64,000 nucleotides of DNA from positions 1-64,000 of the forward strand of contig CAJSYI010000010.1 of assembly GCA_910573745.1 (NCBI GenBank), written 5' to 3'. Position 1 is the first letter of the stretch. Each line of letters starts with the position of its first letter. Shown piece by piece: positions 26,060-33,694 of this stretch. This DNA is from Muribaculaceae bacterium (lineage in GTDB: Bacteria > Bacteroidota > Bacteroidia > Bacteroidales > Muribaculaceae). Made by a program: the position numbers and the translations under genes. Under the pieces are notes generated by a model that saw only the letters and a program-made list of their open reading frames with translations, searched no databases and had not been told where the DNA came from.

Positions 26060-26464
26060 TCAGTTCCAGATATGCCACGGCGGGGTGCGGCGTTCCGGGG
26101 AGGCTATGGTCTCTGACAGCTCAACGGCGAGAAGCCATGCCTCGGTTCGCATATCGTCCATTTCCGCCAAAGCTCTCGCTTCAAGGTTATCCCCGGCACC
26201 CGACAGCTCGCACCACTGCCGGGCAAAGGTAGAGGGTTGGAAAGCGTCTATGAACGAGAGTATCTCATCAAGGAGTGTTGCCGGGTTGCCGCCTATCATG
26301 TCGGCGCAAAAGCAGAACGGCACGCCGCTCCGAGTCCTGCGCCGGAAATCGAAAGCGGTACAGTCGACGTCTATCACGCTGACGGTCACGCTCCAGCCGC
26401 ATTTGGCGGCAATATCTATAATGGTCTGTAACAACATATCTAAAAACATGGTTATGTCTGCCAC
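26060..26464 (-). CDS. hypothetical transfer-region protein, paralogue of 26509-26889
   Basis: A 134-residue protein beginning MADITMFLDMLLQTI. It shares its layout with the neighbouring gene: a helical start ending in GWSVTV, a beta segment (TAFDFRRRTRSGVPFCFCAD), the phrase GGNPATLLDEILSFIDAFQP, and a C-terminal helix with DMRTEAWLLAVELSETI. The two are evidently duplicated copies of one family common in transfer regions of Bacteroidota integrative elements. No function is known to me. It is the last gene of a minus-strand run from 28519 to 26060. Confidence 0.65.
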   Translation of the reverse strand: MADITMFLDMLLQTIIDIAAKCGWSVTVSVIDVDCTAFDFRRRTRSGVPFCFCADMIGGNPATLLDEILSFIDAFQPSTFARQWCELSGAGDNLEARALAEMDDMRTEAWLLAVELSETIASPERRTPPWHIWN

Positions 26465-26508
26465 AACCGAAAAGATTGTGGCAGACCGGGTTATATTCCT
26501 GAACGGGT

Positions 26509-26889
26509 CTATTCCTCCGTCGGGTCGAAATCGGTTTCTTCAAGGGCGGCGAGCAGGTCAAGCACCATGCTCTCCGCGTCCTCCATATCAGCCACTATGT
26601 CGCGGATATGGTACGGTGCGCCGTTCCTGCCGTGTCCGTCCTCGCCTATCCAGAGATAAGCTTCCTCGTCGGGGTCGAAGCCCTCGTAATACTCCATCAC
26701 TGACTTTATGAGGCTGTCGGGGTCGCCGTCTTTCATTTCTGCGGAGAAGTTGAAATCCTGCCCTGCCTTGGTGGATTGGGAAAACTCGAACTGCCATATC
26801 TCGGCCTTGGGATTCTTTGATGTATGGACGCTCCAGCCTTTGGCTTCGGCACATTCGGTTATGCGGTCTATCGTATCTTGAATATCCAT
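26509..26889 (-). CDS. hypothetical transfer-region protein, paralogue of 26060-26464
   Basis: A 126-residue acidic protein with start ATG 26889 (MDIQDTIDRITEC). It shows the same pattern as the following gene: GWSVHTS, then FEFSQSTKAGQDFNFSAEMK, then GDPDSLIKSVMEYYEGFDPD, then a C-terminal DMEDAESMVLDLLAALEE helix. ATG 26949 overlaps the upstream stop and is in frame, but the extra 20 residues would be encoded by a perfect 12-bp hairpin. The shorter start is therefore preferred. Function unknown; it belongs to the minus-strand transfer-region cluster. Confidence 0.65.
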   Translation of the reverse strand: MDIQDTIDRITECAEAKGWSVHTSKNPKAEIWQFEFSQSTKAGQDFNFSAEMKDGDPDSLIKSVMEYYEGFDPDEEAYLWIGEDGHGRNGAPYHIRDIVADMEDAESMVLDLLAALEETDFDPTEE

Positions 26890-26905
26890 GTCGGTATAAG
26901 GTTGT

Positions 26906-26935
26906 GTCAGCCGTGGCACGGTCGCCACGGCTGAC
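26906..26935 (-). repeat. perfect 12-bp inverted repeat between transfer-region genes
   Basis: GTCAGCCGTGGC (26906-26917) and GCCACGGCTGAC (26924-26935) pair perfectly around a 6-base loop. The hairpin lies between the DUF2958 stop and the next start. There is no T-tract, so an RNA-stability or processing element is more likely than a terminator. Confidence 0.6.
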
Positions 26936-26945
26936 GGGTTATCTG

Positions 26946-27320
26946 TCATTCATCGGGGCGGTCATGCAGTCGGGAGAGGAAAGACTGCAACCGCTTGTCG
27001 GCTATCTCCCCTATGGGTCGGGGCTTGAAATACGGCACCTCCGTGACTTGGAGTATTCCGTAGCCATGCTCCCGGCAATCTATCTCAATCCCTGCAAGCT
27101 CGTTGAGCGAAACATAGCCGTATTCGTCCTCTGCGAGTCCCACGACAATGCAGAACATTATCGTGTCATCGCCCTCCTTGCTCCCCTCAAGCACAAACCA
27201 CCGAGCGTTTCCTATGGCGAATATCGCCACGCATACGGCGTCCTTGCCCTTTCCGTCCTGGGAGTAGAGGGGGAAGCCCTTGAAGGCTTCCTCCAGTCTT
27301 GGTGTCATCAGTCTGTTCAT
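26946..27320 (-). CDS. DUF2958 domain protein
   Basis: A 124-residue DUF2958 protein. The family pattern is clear: MTPRLEEAFKGFPLYSQDGK, then ARWFVLEGS, then GYVSLNELAGIEIDC and FKPRPIGEI at the end. DUF2958 proteins are widespread on plasmids and integrative conjugative elements, often in the leading region close to antirestriction, ParB and single-strand-binding genes. Their activity is not established. Its place here marks this minus-strand block as the transfer-associated part of an element. It starts 2 bases after the stop of the next upstream gene. Confidence 0.8.
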   Translation of the reverse strand: MNRLMTPRLEEAFKGFPLYSQDGKGKDAVCVAIFAIGNARWFVLEGSKEGDDTIMFCIVVGLAEDEYGYVSLNELAGIEIDCREHGYGILQVTEVPYFKPRPIGEIADKRLQSFLSRLHDRPDE

Positions 27321-27322
27321 AA

Positions 27323-27496
27323 TCAGTCAAATTCTATTTCATCCTCGTATAATTCTATGGTCGCTCCGCTGCTCACCTCTATTATAAGGCGGTAGCCGTT
27401 GCGACCTACAACCGTTCCTCTGCGGTAGCCGCGCCACGGCTCTTTGAGGTCGCATTGCCGTCCGTATTCTGGAAAGTCGGTATCAGTATCGTACAT
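27323..27496 (-). CDS. small hypothetical protein
   Basis: A 57-residue protein from ATG 27496 (MYDTDTDFPEYGRQC), ending in SGATIELYEDEIEFD. It looks like a single small beta-barrel or SH3-like fold (GYRRGTVVGRNGYRLIIEVS), a pattern seen in short proteins of transfer regions. Its start overlaps the upstream gene by 14 bases. An ATG nine codons earlier is in frame but lies deeper in that gene. Function unknown. Confidence 0.55.
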   Translation of the reverse strand: MYDTDTDFPEYGRQCDLKEPWRGYRRGTVVGRNGYRLIIEVSSGATIELYEDEIEFD

Positions 27497-27818
27497 AGTC
27501 GGCGGCGTTTTTGAGTTCAGCAAATTCGGGGTCGTAGATGAGTTCCTTGTCTATGAGGTGGCTGTAAGCCTCGGCAGCGAGGCGCGAAGCCCACTCGTTG
27601 CGGTCGTCATAGTGTCCTTGTCGGTAATTGTAGGCGAGAGCTTTCATGTAGCCCATGAACACCTTGAATGCCTGCTGTTGCAGGTAGCGGTGCATGGTGG
27701 TCATTGCCCTGCCTGTCTTTTCGGGGCTGCTCACTTTGCCGTTGACAAAGTTTTCAAATTCACGGACAAAAGCCTTGTCGCCCTCGGCGATGTTCATAAA
27801 GTCGATGTCGGTATTCAT
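27483..27818 (-). CDS. hypothetical transfer-region protein
   Basis: A 111-residue protein started at ATG 27818 (MNTDIDFMNIAEGDKAF). The longer upstream frame is mostly shadow sequence of the next gene. It is helical, with MTTMHRYLQQQAFKVFMGYM and RLAAEAYSHLIDKELIYDPE. No domain recognised. It lies within the compact minus-strand cluster, 11 bases after the upstream gene and overlapping the following one by 14 bases, so it is co-expressed with them. Confidence 0.6.
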   Translation of the reverse strand: MNTDIDFMNIAEGDKAFVREFENFVNGKVSSPEKTGRAMTTMHRYLQQQAFKVFMGYMKALAYNYRQGHYDDRNEWASRLAAEAYSHLIDKELIYDPEFAELKNAADYVRY

Positions 27819-27829
27819 ATTGTTGTGAT

Positions 27830-28024
27830 TTATAGATGTGCGCGGTGATAGATTTGGGGATTTTCGGTCACGTTGTAGATGTAGTTTCCGCAACGCACCA
27901 ACAAGGCGTGTTCGCCGTAGTAGAGCCGTTTCATTCCGATAATTGAGCCGGAACGGTGGAAATTCGGGTAGCGGTCTATGTTCCACCGCTTGCCCTCTTC
28001 GATTGTCATTCTTTTAACTCTCAT
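27830..28024 (-). CDS. small hypothetical protein
   Basis: A 64-residue basic protein (MRVKRMTIEEGKRWNIDRYP, then GMKRLYYGEHALLVRCGNYI) that looks mostly beta-stranded. It sits 12 bases downstream of the 160-residue gene in the transfer-region cluster. I do not recognise it. Similar short basic proteins are common in this region of Bacteroidota elements. Confidence 0.55.
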   Translation of the reverse strand: MRVKRMTIEEGKRWNIDRYPNFHRSGSIIGMKRLYYGEHALLVRCGNYIYNVTENPQIYHRAHL

Positions 28025-28036
28025 GGGTATGGGGTG

Positions 28037-28519
28037 TTAGAAATAATAGTCGGCTATTAAGCCTGCATACAGTCTGTCACCCGGATTAAGCAGATTTATA
28101 AGGCGCATAAACTCGATGGAGCGTTCAGCCACACCGTAGCCGGTGCCGTAGTCGGTTATGAAAAGGCAGTTGGTGTCAAGCGGATTGAAGACAGCCATTT
28201 GGAGATTATAGACAGGGCCTGTCCACGTCATTGCTTTGTCAGGGGTTATTGCCTCCGCTTTCTCCTTTATAAGCCCCGCATAGGAGAGTCGCCATTCATC
28301 GATGCCTCCATTGTAGGTTAGGGTAAGGTCGTTGTTGAGTGTGAACATGCCTTTGGGGAGTATTTCAACAAGTTCCTCCATTTGGCTTTTACGTTCTGCC
28401 TCCGCTATTTCGTCCGCATAGCCGATGCATACAGATTCTCCCTCCGAAATGGTTTCGGGATTCATATATTCGTCCGCGTTTATCGGACTTGTGCCTAACT
28501 GATAGATTGTGCCGTGCAT
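28037..28519 (-). CDS. hypothetical transfer-region protein with leader-remnant 5' end
   Basis: A 160-residue protein (MHGTIYQLGTSPINADEYMN, later WTGPVYNLQMAVFNPLDTNC and FMRLINLLNPGDRLYAGLIA) of unknown function. It is the first gene of the minus-strand run 28519-26060. On the minus strand its upstream sequence reads AAGGGAAAAAAATAAC, then TCAAACATTTTAAGACA before the ATG. This closely resembles the last 35-40 bases before the ParB-like gene (62044) and the gene at 52664. Those genes are preceded by a complete structured element and this one is not, so its upstream region was probably cut off by an insertion. Confidence 0.65.
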   Translation of the reverse strand: MHGTIYQLGTSPINADEYMNPETISEGESVCIGYADEIAEAERKSQMEELVEILPKGMFTLNNDLTLTYNGGIDEWRLSYAGLIKEKAEAITPDKAMTWTGPVYNLQMAVFNPLDTNCLFITDYGTGYGVAERSIEFMRLINLLNPGDRLYAGLIADYYF

Positions 28520-28627
28520 TGTCTTAAAATGTTTGAGTTGTTATTTTTTTCCCTTGAAAATAAAACGACAAAGCATAGTATTGGATGTCACCGACTTATG
28601 ATTGAGATATCAGCGAAAGATAACAAG

Positions 28628-28641
28628 CAAGTAACAAAAAT
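28628..28641. repeat. candidate left attachment repeat (14 bp)
   Basis: CAAGTAACAAAAAT is repeated exactly at 50803-50816, just upstream of the first of the two tandem integrases. The pair would bracket the 22-kb block that seems to have been inserted between the gene at 28519 and the element at 50940. A chance match of an AT-rich 14-mer is quite possible in 64 kb. Confidence 0.3.
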
Positions 28642-28810
28642 GGATTTTATTTGTAGGAAGCAGTCAGGCGGTCAAAAGGGAATGGAAAGGAAAGATAAAG
28701 GTATGGTCGTGAATCAATGGATATGGCTGACTGCAATCTCTTTCTGACTTTGCAAAGGAAATAAATTTTGATGAATCTGCCAAGCGAAAACAGGCAATTT
28801 GTCAAGAGTG

Positions 28811-29377
28811 TCAATCGGCCTGACTGTCGGGAGTCTCCCGGAACCGATGGAGCTGACGGCGGGAAATATTCAGATATGAGGCGATTTCGCCAAGCGGCAC
28901 AAGCTCAAGTATTCGCGGGAACCGCTCTACCAGTTGACGGTAGCGTTTTAGGGGCGAGTAATAATAGCCGTCAAGTATTGTTCCGTATGCCTGAGAGAAT
29001 AACGACTGTACGAATCGTAGGTTTAGTTCCGAATTGCATATCAAGTATTCCCTGATAACCTTTGTCGGCACAACCATCACATCGGAATCTTCCAATGCGA
29101 TGATGGATGTTGGCATGGGGTCTCCGGACATTATTACGGAATAGTTGGCCAAAACAGCGTTTCTGAATACGAAGCCTACGGTTTTCAAGTTCCCCTCACT
29201 GTCGGTGAGTGCGTGTTTGAATTCACCGCTCTTTATCCATCCGCAATTTTTCAAATTCTCACCGGAATGCTCGAAGTATTCGCCTCGGCGGTAATGCCGT
29301 AGCTCACCCTGATTCTCGCAGATCTCTTTCCAAAATGCGAAATCGATATCACGCTCAAAGGCGTTGAACTTCTCCAT
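28811..29377 (-). CDS. Crp/Fnr family transcription regulator
   Basis: A 188-residue cyclic-nucleotide-binding-fold regulator. The N-terminal beta-barrel covers about residues 20-115 (GELRHYRRGEYFEHSGENLK, then SGDPMPTSIIALEDSDVMVV). A dimerisation helix follows, and the C-terminal helix-turn-helix is GEIASYLNISRRQLHRFRE. No cysteines are arranged for an iron-sulfur cluster, so it is not FNR-like in that respect. The gene is transcribed away from the 12-kb gene array. The 196-bp region between its start and the array's first start codon holds a perfect CRP-type palindrome at 29460-29477. It most likely activates the array and possibly controls itself. Confidence 0.85.
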   Translation of the reverse strand: MEKFNAFERDIDFAFWKEICENQGELRHYRRGEYFEHSGENLKNCGWIKSGEFKHALTDSEGNLKTVGFVFRNAVLANYSVIMSGDPMPTSIIALEDSDVMVVPTKVIREYLICNSELNLRFVQSLFSQAYGTILDGYYYSPLKRYRQLVERFPRILELVPLGEIASYLNISRRQLHRFRETPDSQAD

Positions 29378-29459
29378 AATGCAAAATTACCACTTTTTTA
29401 GGAGGTTTTGGTCCTTCCGTGCTTATAAAATCCTCACAATATGGCGAAAAACGCATGAG

Positions 29460-29477
29460 GTGTGACAAATGTCACAC
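29460..29477. promoter_or_regulatory. CRP-type operator
   Basis: GTGTGACA-AA-TGTCACAC is a perfect 8-bp inverted repeat matching TGTGA-N6-TCACA. Its centre is about 43 bases upstream of the predicted start of the array transcript, the position of a class II activator site. Confidence 0.85.
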
Positions 29478-29497
29478 TTAAAGTCAATTATTCTTGT

Positions 29498-29505
29498 TAA
29501 CTTTG
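29498..29505 (+). promoter_or_regulatory. promoter (-7 box) of the 12-kb array operon
   Basis: TAACTTTG lies at 29498-29505, but the position 19 bases upstream reads ACT, not TTG. A good -7 box with a poor -33 box, next to a CRP-type site, fits an activator-dependent promoter. Transcription should start near 29512. Confidence 0.65.
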
Positions 29506-29573
29506 TGTTGTGAACTACCCTTTAGCGACTTATGGGATAGCAAAGAAGAAATGACAGCATAAATCCGGGCACA

Positions 29574-29747
29574 ATGGGAAACGGCCTCGCAAGAATCATC
29601 GGAATAGCGCGTCACCGTCTGCCAACCGACGGCGATGGCGTCACCACGCTTGTGGCTTTCCACGGATGCCCGCTCCGTTGTCGTCATTGCCTCAATCACC
29701 GGTCGTTCAGCGATGGAATTTATATCGGGAAAGGAGGAGAAATATGA
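29574..29747 (+). pseudogene. N-terminal remnant of a radical-SAM activating protein, head of the array operon
   Basis: A 57-codon frame starting ATG 29574 (MGNGLARIIGIARHRLPTDG). It contains TLVAFHGCPLRCRHCLNHRS with the CxxxCxxC iron-sulfur motif of radical-SAM glycyl-radical-enzyme activases (YjjW/PflA type). A TGA then ends it, and the rest of that about 250-300-residue family is missing. The stop overlaps the ATG of the first array gene (ATGA). The remnant may now serve as a translated leader that delivers ribosomes to the array. A functional mini-protein is unlikely because the SAM-binding barrel is gone. Confidence 0.75.
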
Positions 29748-30625
29748 AAACCTCTCTCCGATACAAGATTGCGCTTTGGATGGTGTGGGTGCAACTCGCG
29801 TTGCTCCCTCTCGCCAGTTATATGAAAAGTTTGGGAGGGTATCCTGATTTATGGCGTTGGAATCTTCTAAATTGGATAATTATAACAGGATATGCAATCG
29901 GGTTGGTTGCATGGCCCATAAGCCGGAAACTTGAAAAGCCGAAAGTCCTAAGGTTATGGCTGCGTGTTGATTTTATCGTATCATTGTTATTTCTGTTGCC
30001 TTTTGCGTCAATCATGTATAATGAGGACTGGATTACTGTGCGTGCAACTTCAGGAAAATTTGTCTTATATCAACATCATGGTTTTCTGCTTCATTCGGAG
30101 GTACTTCGTTTGGGAGAAAAACACGGCATCTTCATTCGGGCGTTGTCTAAAAACGCTATATATAGCCACTATAAACAAAATATTGATGAGTTTGGTGTCG
30201 ATACAGTGGCAGGATGTTTCTATGGATACGGACATGGGGAAATATCAGTAGCATGGGTCTTGCCTCTTGATCGCACAATGCATCACCCCGACACAATGAG
30301 ATATCAAAAAAATGCTCGTATCATTAATAGATTGATTGAGACTGTCTATGCGGCTCAGCCTATGGGTAATTACAGCTATTGCAGCTCATTTGTATTCCCT
30401 GATCATTTTGCTGGAATCAGATATGAGGACAAAGAAATCTTTTACAAAGATTCGGTAATGTATCATATCGACTATGAGCCGGAAGATTCGGTCATCGTAT
30501 CAAAATGGCAGACAAATTCCGATAACATCCCAATGATATCATTCCCTAAGCATTCCATGTCGTATATGTCGCCCGACGAAGTGCGTAGGTTTATCACCAA
30601 TTTGGAAAGGAGGGTCGCACGATGA
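29744..30625 (+). CDS. array gene 1: membrane-anchored hypothetical protein
   Basis: A 293-residue protein from ATG 29744, coupled by a 4-base overlap to the radical-SAM remnant. Three hydrophobic segments (IALWMVWVQLALLPLASYM, WIIITGYAIGLVAWPI, DFIVSLLFLLPFASIM) lie in the first 95 residues. A soluble about 200-residue domain follows, with YGYGHGEISVAWVLPLDRTM and a C-terminal PDEVRRFITNLERRV. No known family. The topology, a short membrane anchor plus a globular domain, recurs through the array. A longer frame starting at 29666 lies in the remnant and was not used. Confidence 0.65.
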   Translation: MKTSLRYKIALWMVWVQLALLPLASYMKSLGGYPDLWRWNLLNWIIITGYAIGLVAWPISRKLEKPKVLRLWLRVDFIVSLLFLLPFASIMYNEDWITVRATSGKFVLYQHHGFLLHSEVLRLGEKHGIFIRALSKNAIYSHYKQNIDEFGVDTVAGCFYGYGHGEISVAWVLPLDRTMHHPDTMRYQKNARIINRLIETVYAAQPMGNYSYCSSFVFPDHFAGIRYEDKEIFYKDSVMYHIDYEPEDSVIVSKWQTNSDNIPMISFPKHSMSYMSPDEVRRFITNLERRVAR

Positions 30626-31932
30626 AGCCGATATGGTATAAAATAGGTGTGGCGTGTGTGCTTATTTCCGCTATTGGCAGAATGGCGGATAAACCATTGG
30701 CGGTGTTAATCGTCATTGGGATTCTCGTCGTGATCTTCCTTACTGTCAGACTGTATGACAAAGGTAAAATCAGGATTCCTGAACGGGCTAAAACCATTCT
30801 GAAGAAAATCGGTGTCGGCATAGTCTATGCAGTCGGTATCATATACCTTGGGGGAATGACCGGATTTGCTATTTATTCCGTAGCAACGGACGGTAATTTG
30901 CAGGGTGTCATTGTGCTTGCCCTCGCTACAATCTTTATCGGCATATCGTGGTATATGACACGTTGGCGCAGATGGTGGGTAAAATTCATAAAAACCTTTT
31001 TGCCAAAAGACCAAGTAAATAATGGCGATTGGAAACTCCGTGAAAATTATTATTGGACTTTTGATTACGATACAAACGCGCAGTATGATTTGCGCATAAA
31101 AGAACGCATTTTTGAAGGCCGGGCGAGAGTGTGGCTTGACCCTAAAGATGTTGATGCGTCGTTAAAATATATTACCTCCTGTTTTTATGACTGGCTGAAG
31201 CAAAAAGGCATAGAGGCGAATTTAGTTGTTGACCATATGTCGGGATGTATATACGCTTATGTCGTAGCTGAAACAAAAGTCAAAACAATGACACCATCGA
31301 AATTGCAGCAGTTCAGAGATAGTTTTCGTTTGCTCTCCGGTATGAATTACGAGGGCGACTACTATGGAACATATCATGGCGAACTCGGCATTATATTTTT
31401 TGAATCAACATCGAGTGGCGTAATCCGTGCGATCAGAACAGAACCACGAGAAGAGCGTTATCTTGACCCGGACAGTGGATTTGGCTCCGATGAGGCTAGC
31501 TATTTTATTTCATCATATCCGGTTTGGAATGAAAATGAATGTGAGCTGATTACTCAAAAGGAGTTTTTCAATCTATGGCATGAGTACGCAGATTATGAAG
31601 ATAGCGACGAGGCTTTCAGTTTTTTCACGAACGCATCAGTGATGTATTTCGCTGCCTTGGAAAATGGTGATAAGCAGGAACAGGCAAACAGCCAATGGGA
31701 TATTGAGAATGCCGCCAAATATTTGATAGCCCATGATGAAGTGGATATAATGAAGGAGTTGCTGACGATACGGGAGGACTTTATGTTTTGGGCAGCCAAG
31801 CTGTTCCATGATGTCATTCCGGAACTTTGCGAGGACGCAACCAACAGACTTGTGGAGAATTGCGACAATCCTGTGATCGTCCGCAACTCAAAGCGACTGT
31901 TAGCCCAATGGAAGAAAGGAGGTAACGCATGA
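30622..31932 (+). CDS. array gene 2: membrane-anchored hypothetical protein
   Basis: A 436-residue protein with four hydrophobic segments in the first about 120 residues (PLAVLIVIGILVVIFLTVRL, VGIVYAVGIIYLGGMTGFAI, GVIVLALATIFIGISWYM). A long soluble part follows, with DWKLRENYYWTFDYDTNAQY, then YITSCFYDWLKQKGIEANLV. The C-terminal helical region includes NAAKYLIAHDEVDIMKELLT. No family recognised. The start overlaps the previous stop (ATGA). The C-terminal half looks like a self-contained helical domain, as seen in immunity-type proteins, but no match can be claimed. Confidence 0.65.
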   Translation: MKPIWYKIGVACVLISAIGRMADKPLAVLIVIGILVVIFLTVRLYDKGKIRIPERAKTILKKIGVGIVYAVGIIYLGGMTGFAIYSVATDGNLQGVIVLALATIFIGISWYMTRWRRWWVKFIKTFLPKDQVNNGDWKLRENYYWTFDYDTNAQYDLRIKERIFEGRARVWLDPKDVDASLKYITSCFYDWLKQKGIEANLVVDHMSGCIYAYVVAETKVKTMTPSKLQQFRDSFRLLSGMNYEGDYYGTYHGELGIIFFESTSSGVIRAIRTEPREERYLDPDSGFGSDEASYFISSYPVWNENECELITQKEFFNLWHEYADYEDSDEAFSFFTNASVMYFAALENGDKQEQANSQWDIENAAKYLIAHDEVDIMKELLTIREDFMFWAAKLFHDVIPELCEDATNRLVENCDNPVIVRNSKRLLAQWKKGGNA

Positions 31933-32660
31933 ATAAGGTATTGGCAGAATACATATCTATATGCTCTCAATTCCGCAAAGACGGCTTGAGCAAACCTGAA
32001 AGGAAACAGCGACATGCCATGCTTTCGGAATGGACCAAAAACATTCATACGGATGAAATCCCGACAATGCTGGAATTATGTGAATTTCGGGATTGTTATG
32101 GCGAACTGTGCTATAATAATTATTTCATCAAATCCATAATAATTCCTGTGGTAGCCGCTGACTTTGAAAACAACGGAATTGATGGCATCAAGTTTTTGTT
32201 CAGTTGTTTCCGTGGTCACGATAGGTTATATAACAATGCCAATAGTCCGCTATCCATTTTTTGTGACGCTATTGGTTATAAGTACAATCCCATACAGTTG
32301 GCTGATTTAGTTCTTGATGTGGAACCTGAAAATCTTGATGTATTGAATTTCAAGTATTATTCTTTGAAATCATATTTGGAATTTTCCCTCCACGAAATAC
32401 CGTCAGGCATACTCGACGGTATGAATGGAGTTTCGGTTTCAGCCATTCTGGATATGCTTCACATTGTAGATGAGTTTCAATACTTATCAGAAAGACTTTC
32501 GTTGAATGATGACAGTGCATTGATTGCCGATTGTCGCAAATTCTATTCCGCTTACGAGAACTATCTCAAGAATCTGGATTCATTCAAGAACTTTGCAGAT
32601 TATCTGAATAAGAACGGTATTGAATACGAGGTTTACAGCAACACATATTATTACGAATAG
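31929..32660 (+). CDS. array gene 3: soluble helical hypothetical protein
   Basis: A 243-residue soluble protein, mainly helical (MNKVLAEYISICSQFRKDGL, then CEFRDCYGELCYNNYFIKSI). It has a middle segment VLDVEPENLDVLNFKYYSLK and the tail FADYLNKNGIEYEVYSNTYY. No signal peptide or membrane segment. Small acidic helical proteins of this kind are typical of cytoplasmic immunity proteins against interbacterial toxins, but no specific family is recognised. It overlaps gene 2 by 4 bases and is followed after 4 bases by gene 4. Confidence 0.6.
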   Translation: MNKVLAEYISICSQFRKDGLSKPERKQRHAMLSEWTKNIHTDEIPTMLELCEFRDCYGELCYNNYFIKSIIIPVVAADFENNGIDGIKFLFSCFRGHDRLYNNANSPLSIFCDAIGYKYNPIQLADLVLDVEPENLDVLNFKYYSLKSYLEFSLHEIPSGILDGMNGVSVSAILDMLHIVDEFQYLSERLSLNDDSALIADCRKFYSAYENYLKNLDSFKNFADYLNKNGIEYEVYSNTYYYE

Positions 32661-32664
32661 AGGC

Positions 32665-32904
32665 ATGAAAAAGTGGCAGAAAATATTGGGCGTTATTGTC
32701 GGCGTGATAATCGGAGTATTGAATTTCATCATATTCCGAGCAATCGAGTATGTCTATATATCAAATGATCTTATAGGCGAGGATAACTTGCCATTATGGC
32801 AAGTCAGTAACTATTTTATGGCTTTGGAAGTCCTTTTTATTGTGACTTACATTGCTGGAATCATACTTTTTATCAAGTTATGGCGGAAAGGAGGTAGGCG
32901 ATGA
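32665..32904 (+). CDS. array gene 4: two-helix membrane protein, paralogue of gene 7
   Basis: A 79-residue protein from ATG 32665 (MKKWQKILGVIVGVIIGVLN) with two transmembrane helices and a charged end (LWRKGGRR). The start MKKWQ and the second helix followed by LWR(K/R)G recur in the membrane part of gene 7 (33695). The two are therefore duplicated modules, gene 7 carrying an added soluble domain. Its stop overlaps the next start by 4 bases. Confidence 0.6.
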   Translation: MKKWQKILGVIVGVIIGVLNFIIFRAIEYVYISNDLIGEDNLPLWQVSNYFMALEVLFIVTYIAGIILFIKLWRKGGRR

Positions 32905-33377
32905 AAAAGTTAATCTCAGCCTTAATTATGCCCTTGCTTTTTGTTGGATGCTCATATCGCAGCGACGACATTAAGGATAATGGCGTGTGGGTGCCTGTAC
33001 CGATTGGAGAGTCGGTTATGGGATATGACAATATCGGCGGTAAAATCTATTGGGGGTATATTGTGGGGATGGATTTTACAGAAGATGAGTGCCTTGGAGC
33101 GGATATTGAAACATTCCGCGTTTGCAAAGGAACTGAATATGCCAGAGACAAACACCGTGTATATTATCCGCATGATGAAATCTGCTATGATGGAGTTGAT
33201 TGTGGAGGTGTTGTTGCTGAAAAGATAGTCCTGGATGGTGCGAATCCAAGCCGTTTCAGATATATAGGAGATGGATATGCTGTCAGCGGCAATCAAATGT
33301 ATCTGAATGGAGAGAAGATTGAGTGGAATGACAGCATAATTCAGAAAGGAGGGTCAGCCAATGAGAACATGGATTAA
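32901..33377 (+). CDS. array gene 5: DKNYY-type lipoprotein
   Basis: A 158-residue lipoprotein. The signal peptide MKKLISALIMPLLFVGC ends in a lipobox cysteine at residue 17. The mature part has the DKNYY pattern: FRVCKGTEYARDKHRVYYPH, a spacer, then FRYIGDGYAVSGNQMYLNGE. DKNYY domains occur in surface lipoproteins of Bacteroidota and Fusobacteriota and in proteins near interbacterial toxin loci. Their role is unclear. A periplasmic immunity or surface-protection role would fit the array but is not shown. It overlaps gene 6 by 17 bases. Confidence 0.7.
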   Translation: MKKLISALIMPLLFVGCSYRSDDIKDNGVWVPVPIGESVMGYDNIGGKIYWGYIVGMDFTEDECLGADIETFRVCKGTEYARDKHRVYYPHDEICYDGVDCGGVVAEKIVLDGANPSRFRYIGDGYAVSGNQMYLNGEKIEWNDSIIQKGGSANENMD

Positions 33378-33678
33378 TGTATTCATCAAATTCTGGTGGT
33401 TCCTTCAAGGCATCATATTATTGGTGTTCGGTTTTTTTGTTTGGATTCCAATCTCCGTTACGGGCATACTTGTAATTGTTTGCGACTGTTTGTATGACAA
33501 TCGCAATCATAAGGTTCGCGTATTATCTCGAATCTTGCTGATGATTTGTGCGTTAGCGTATATGATTTATGTCGGTATGTTGATAGCTGTCGGTTCGCCA
33601 CAAATATGGTTTGCGGTATCTCTGATAATTGTAGGAATTACCGATGTAATACTAAGTATTAAATTAGTCATTAGTTAA
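33361..33678 (+). CDS. array gene 6: three-helix membrane protein
   Basis: A 105-residue membrane protein with three hydrophobic helices (WWFLQGIILLVFGFFVWIPI, SRILLMICALAYMIYVGMLI, IWFAVSLIIVGITDVILSIK). A short charged loop lies between the first two. No family recognised. It overlaps gene 5 by 17 bases, so the two are translated together. Small polytopic proteins like this can be inner-membrane immunity proteins against pore-forming toxins; that is a guess from size and context. Confidence 0.55.
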   Translation: MRTWINVFIKFWWFLQGIILLVFGFFVWIPISVTGILVIVCDCLYDNRNHKVRVLSRILLMICALAYMIYVGMLIAVGSPQIWFAVSLIIVGITDVILSIKLVIS

Positions 33679-33694
33679 TTATTAGGAGGATAGT

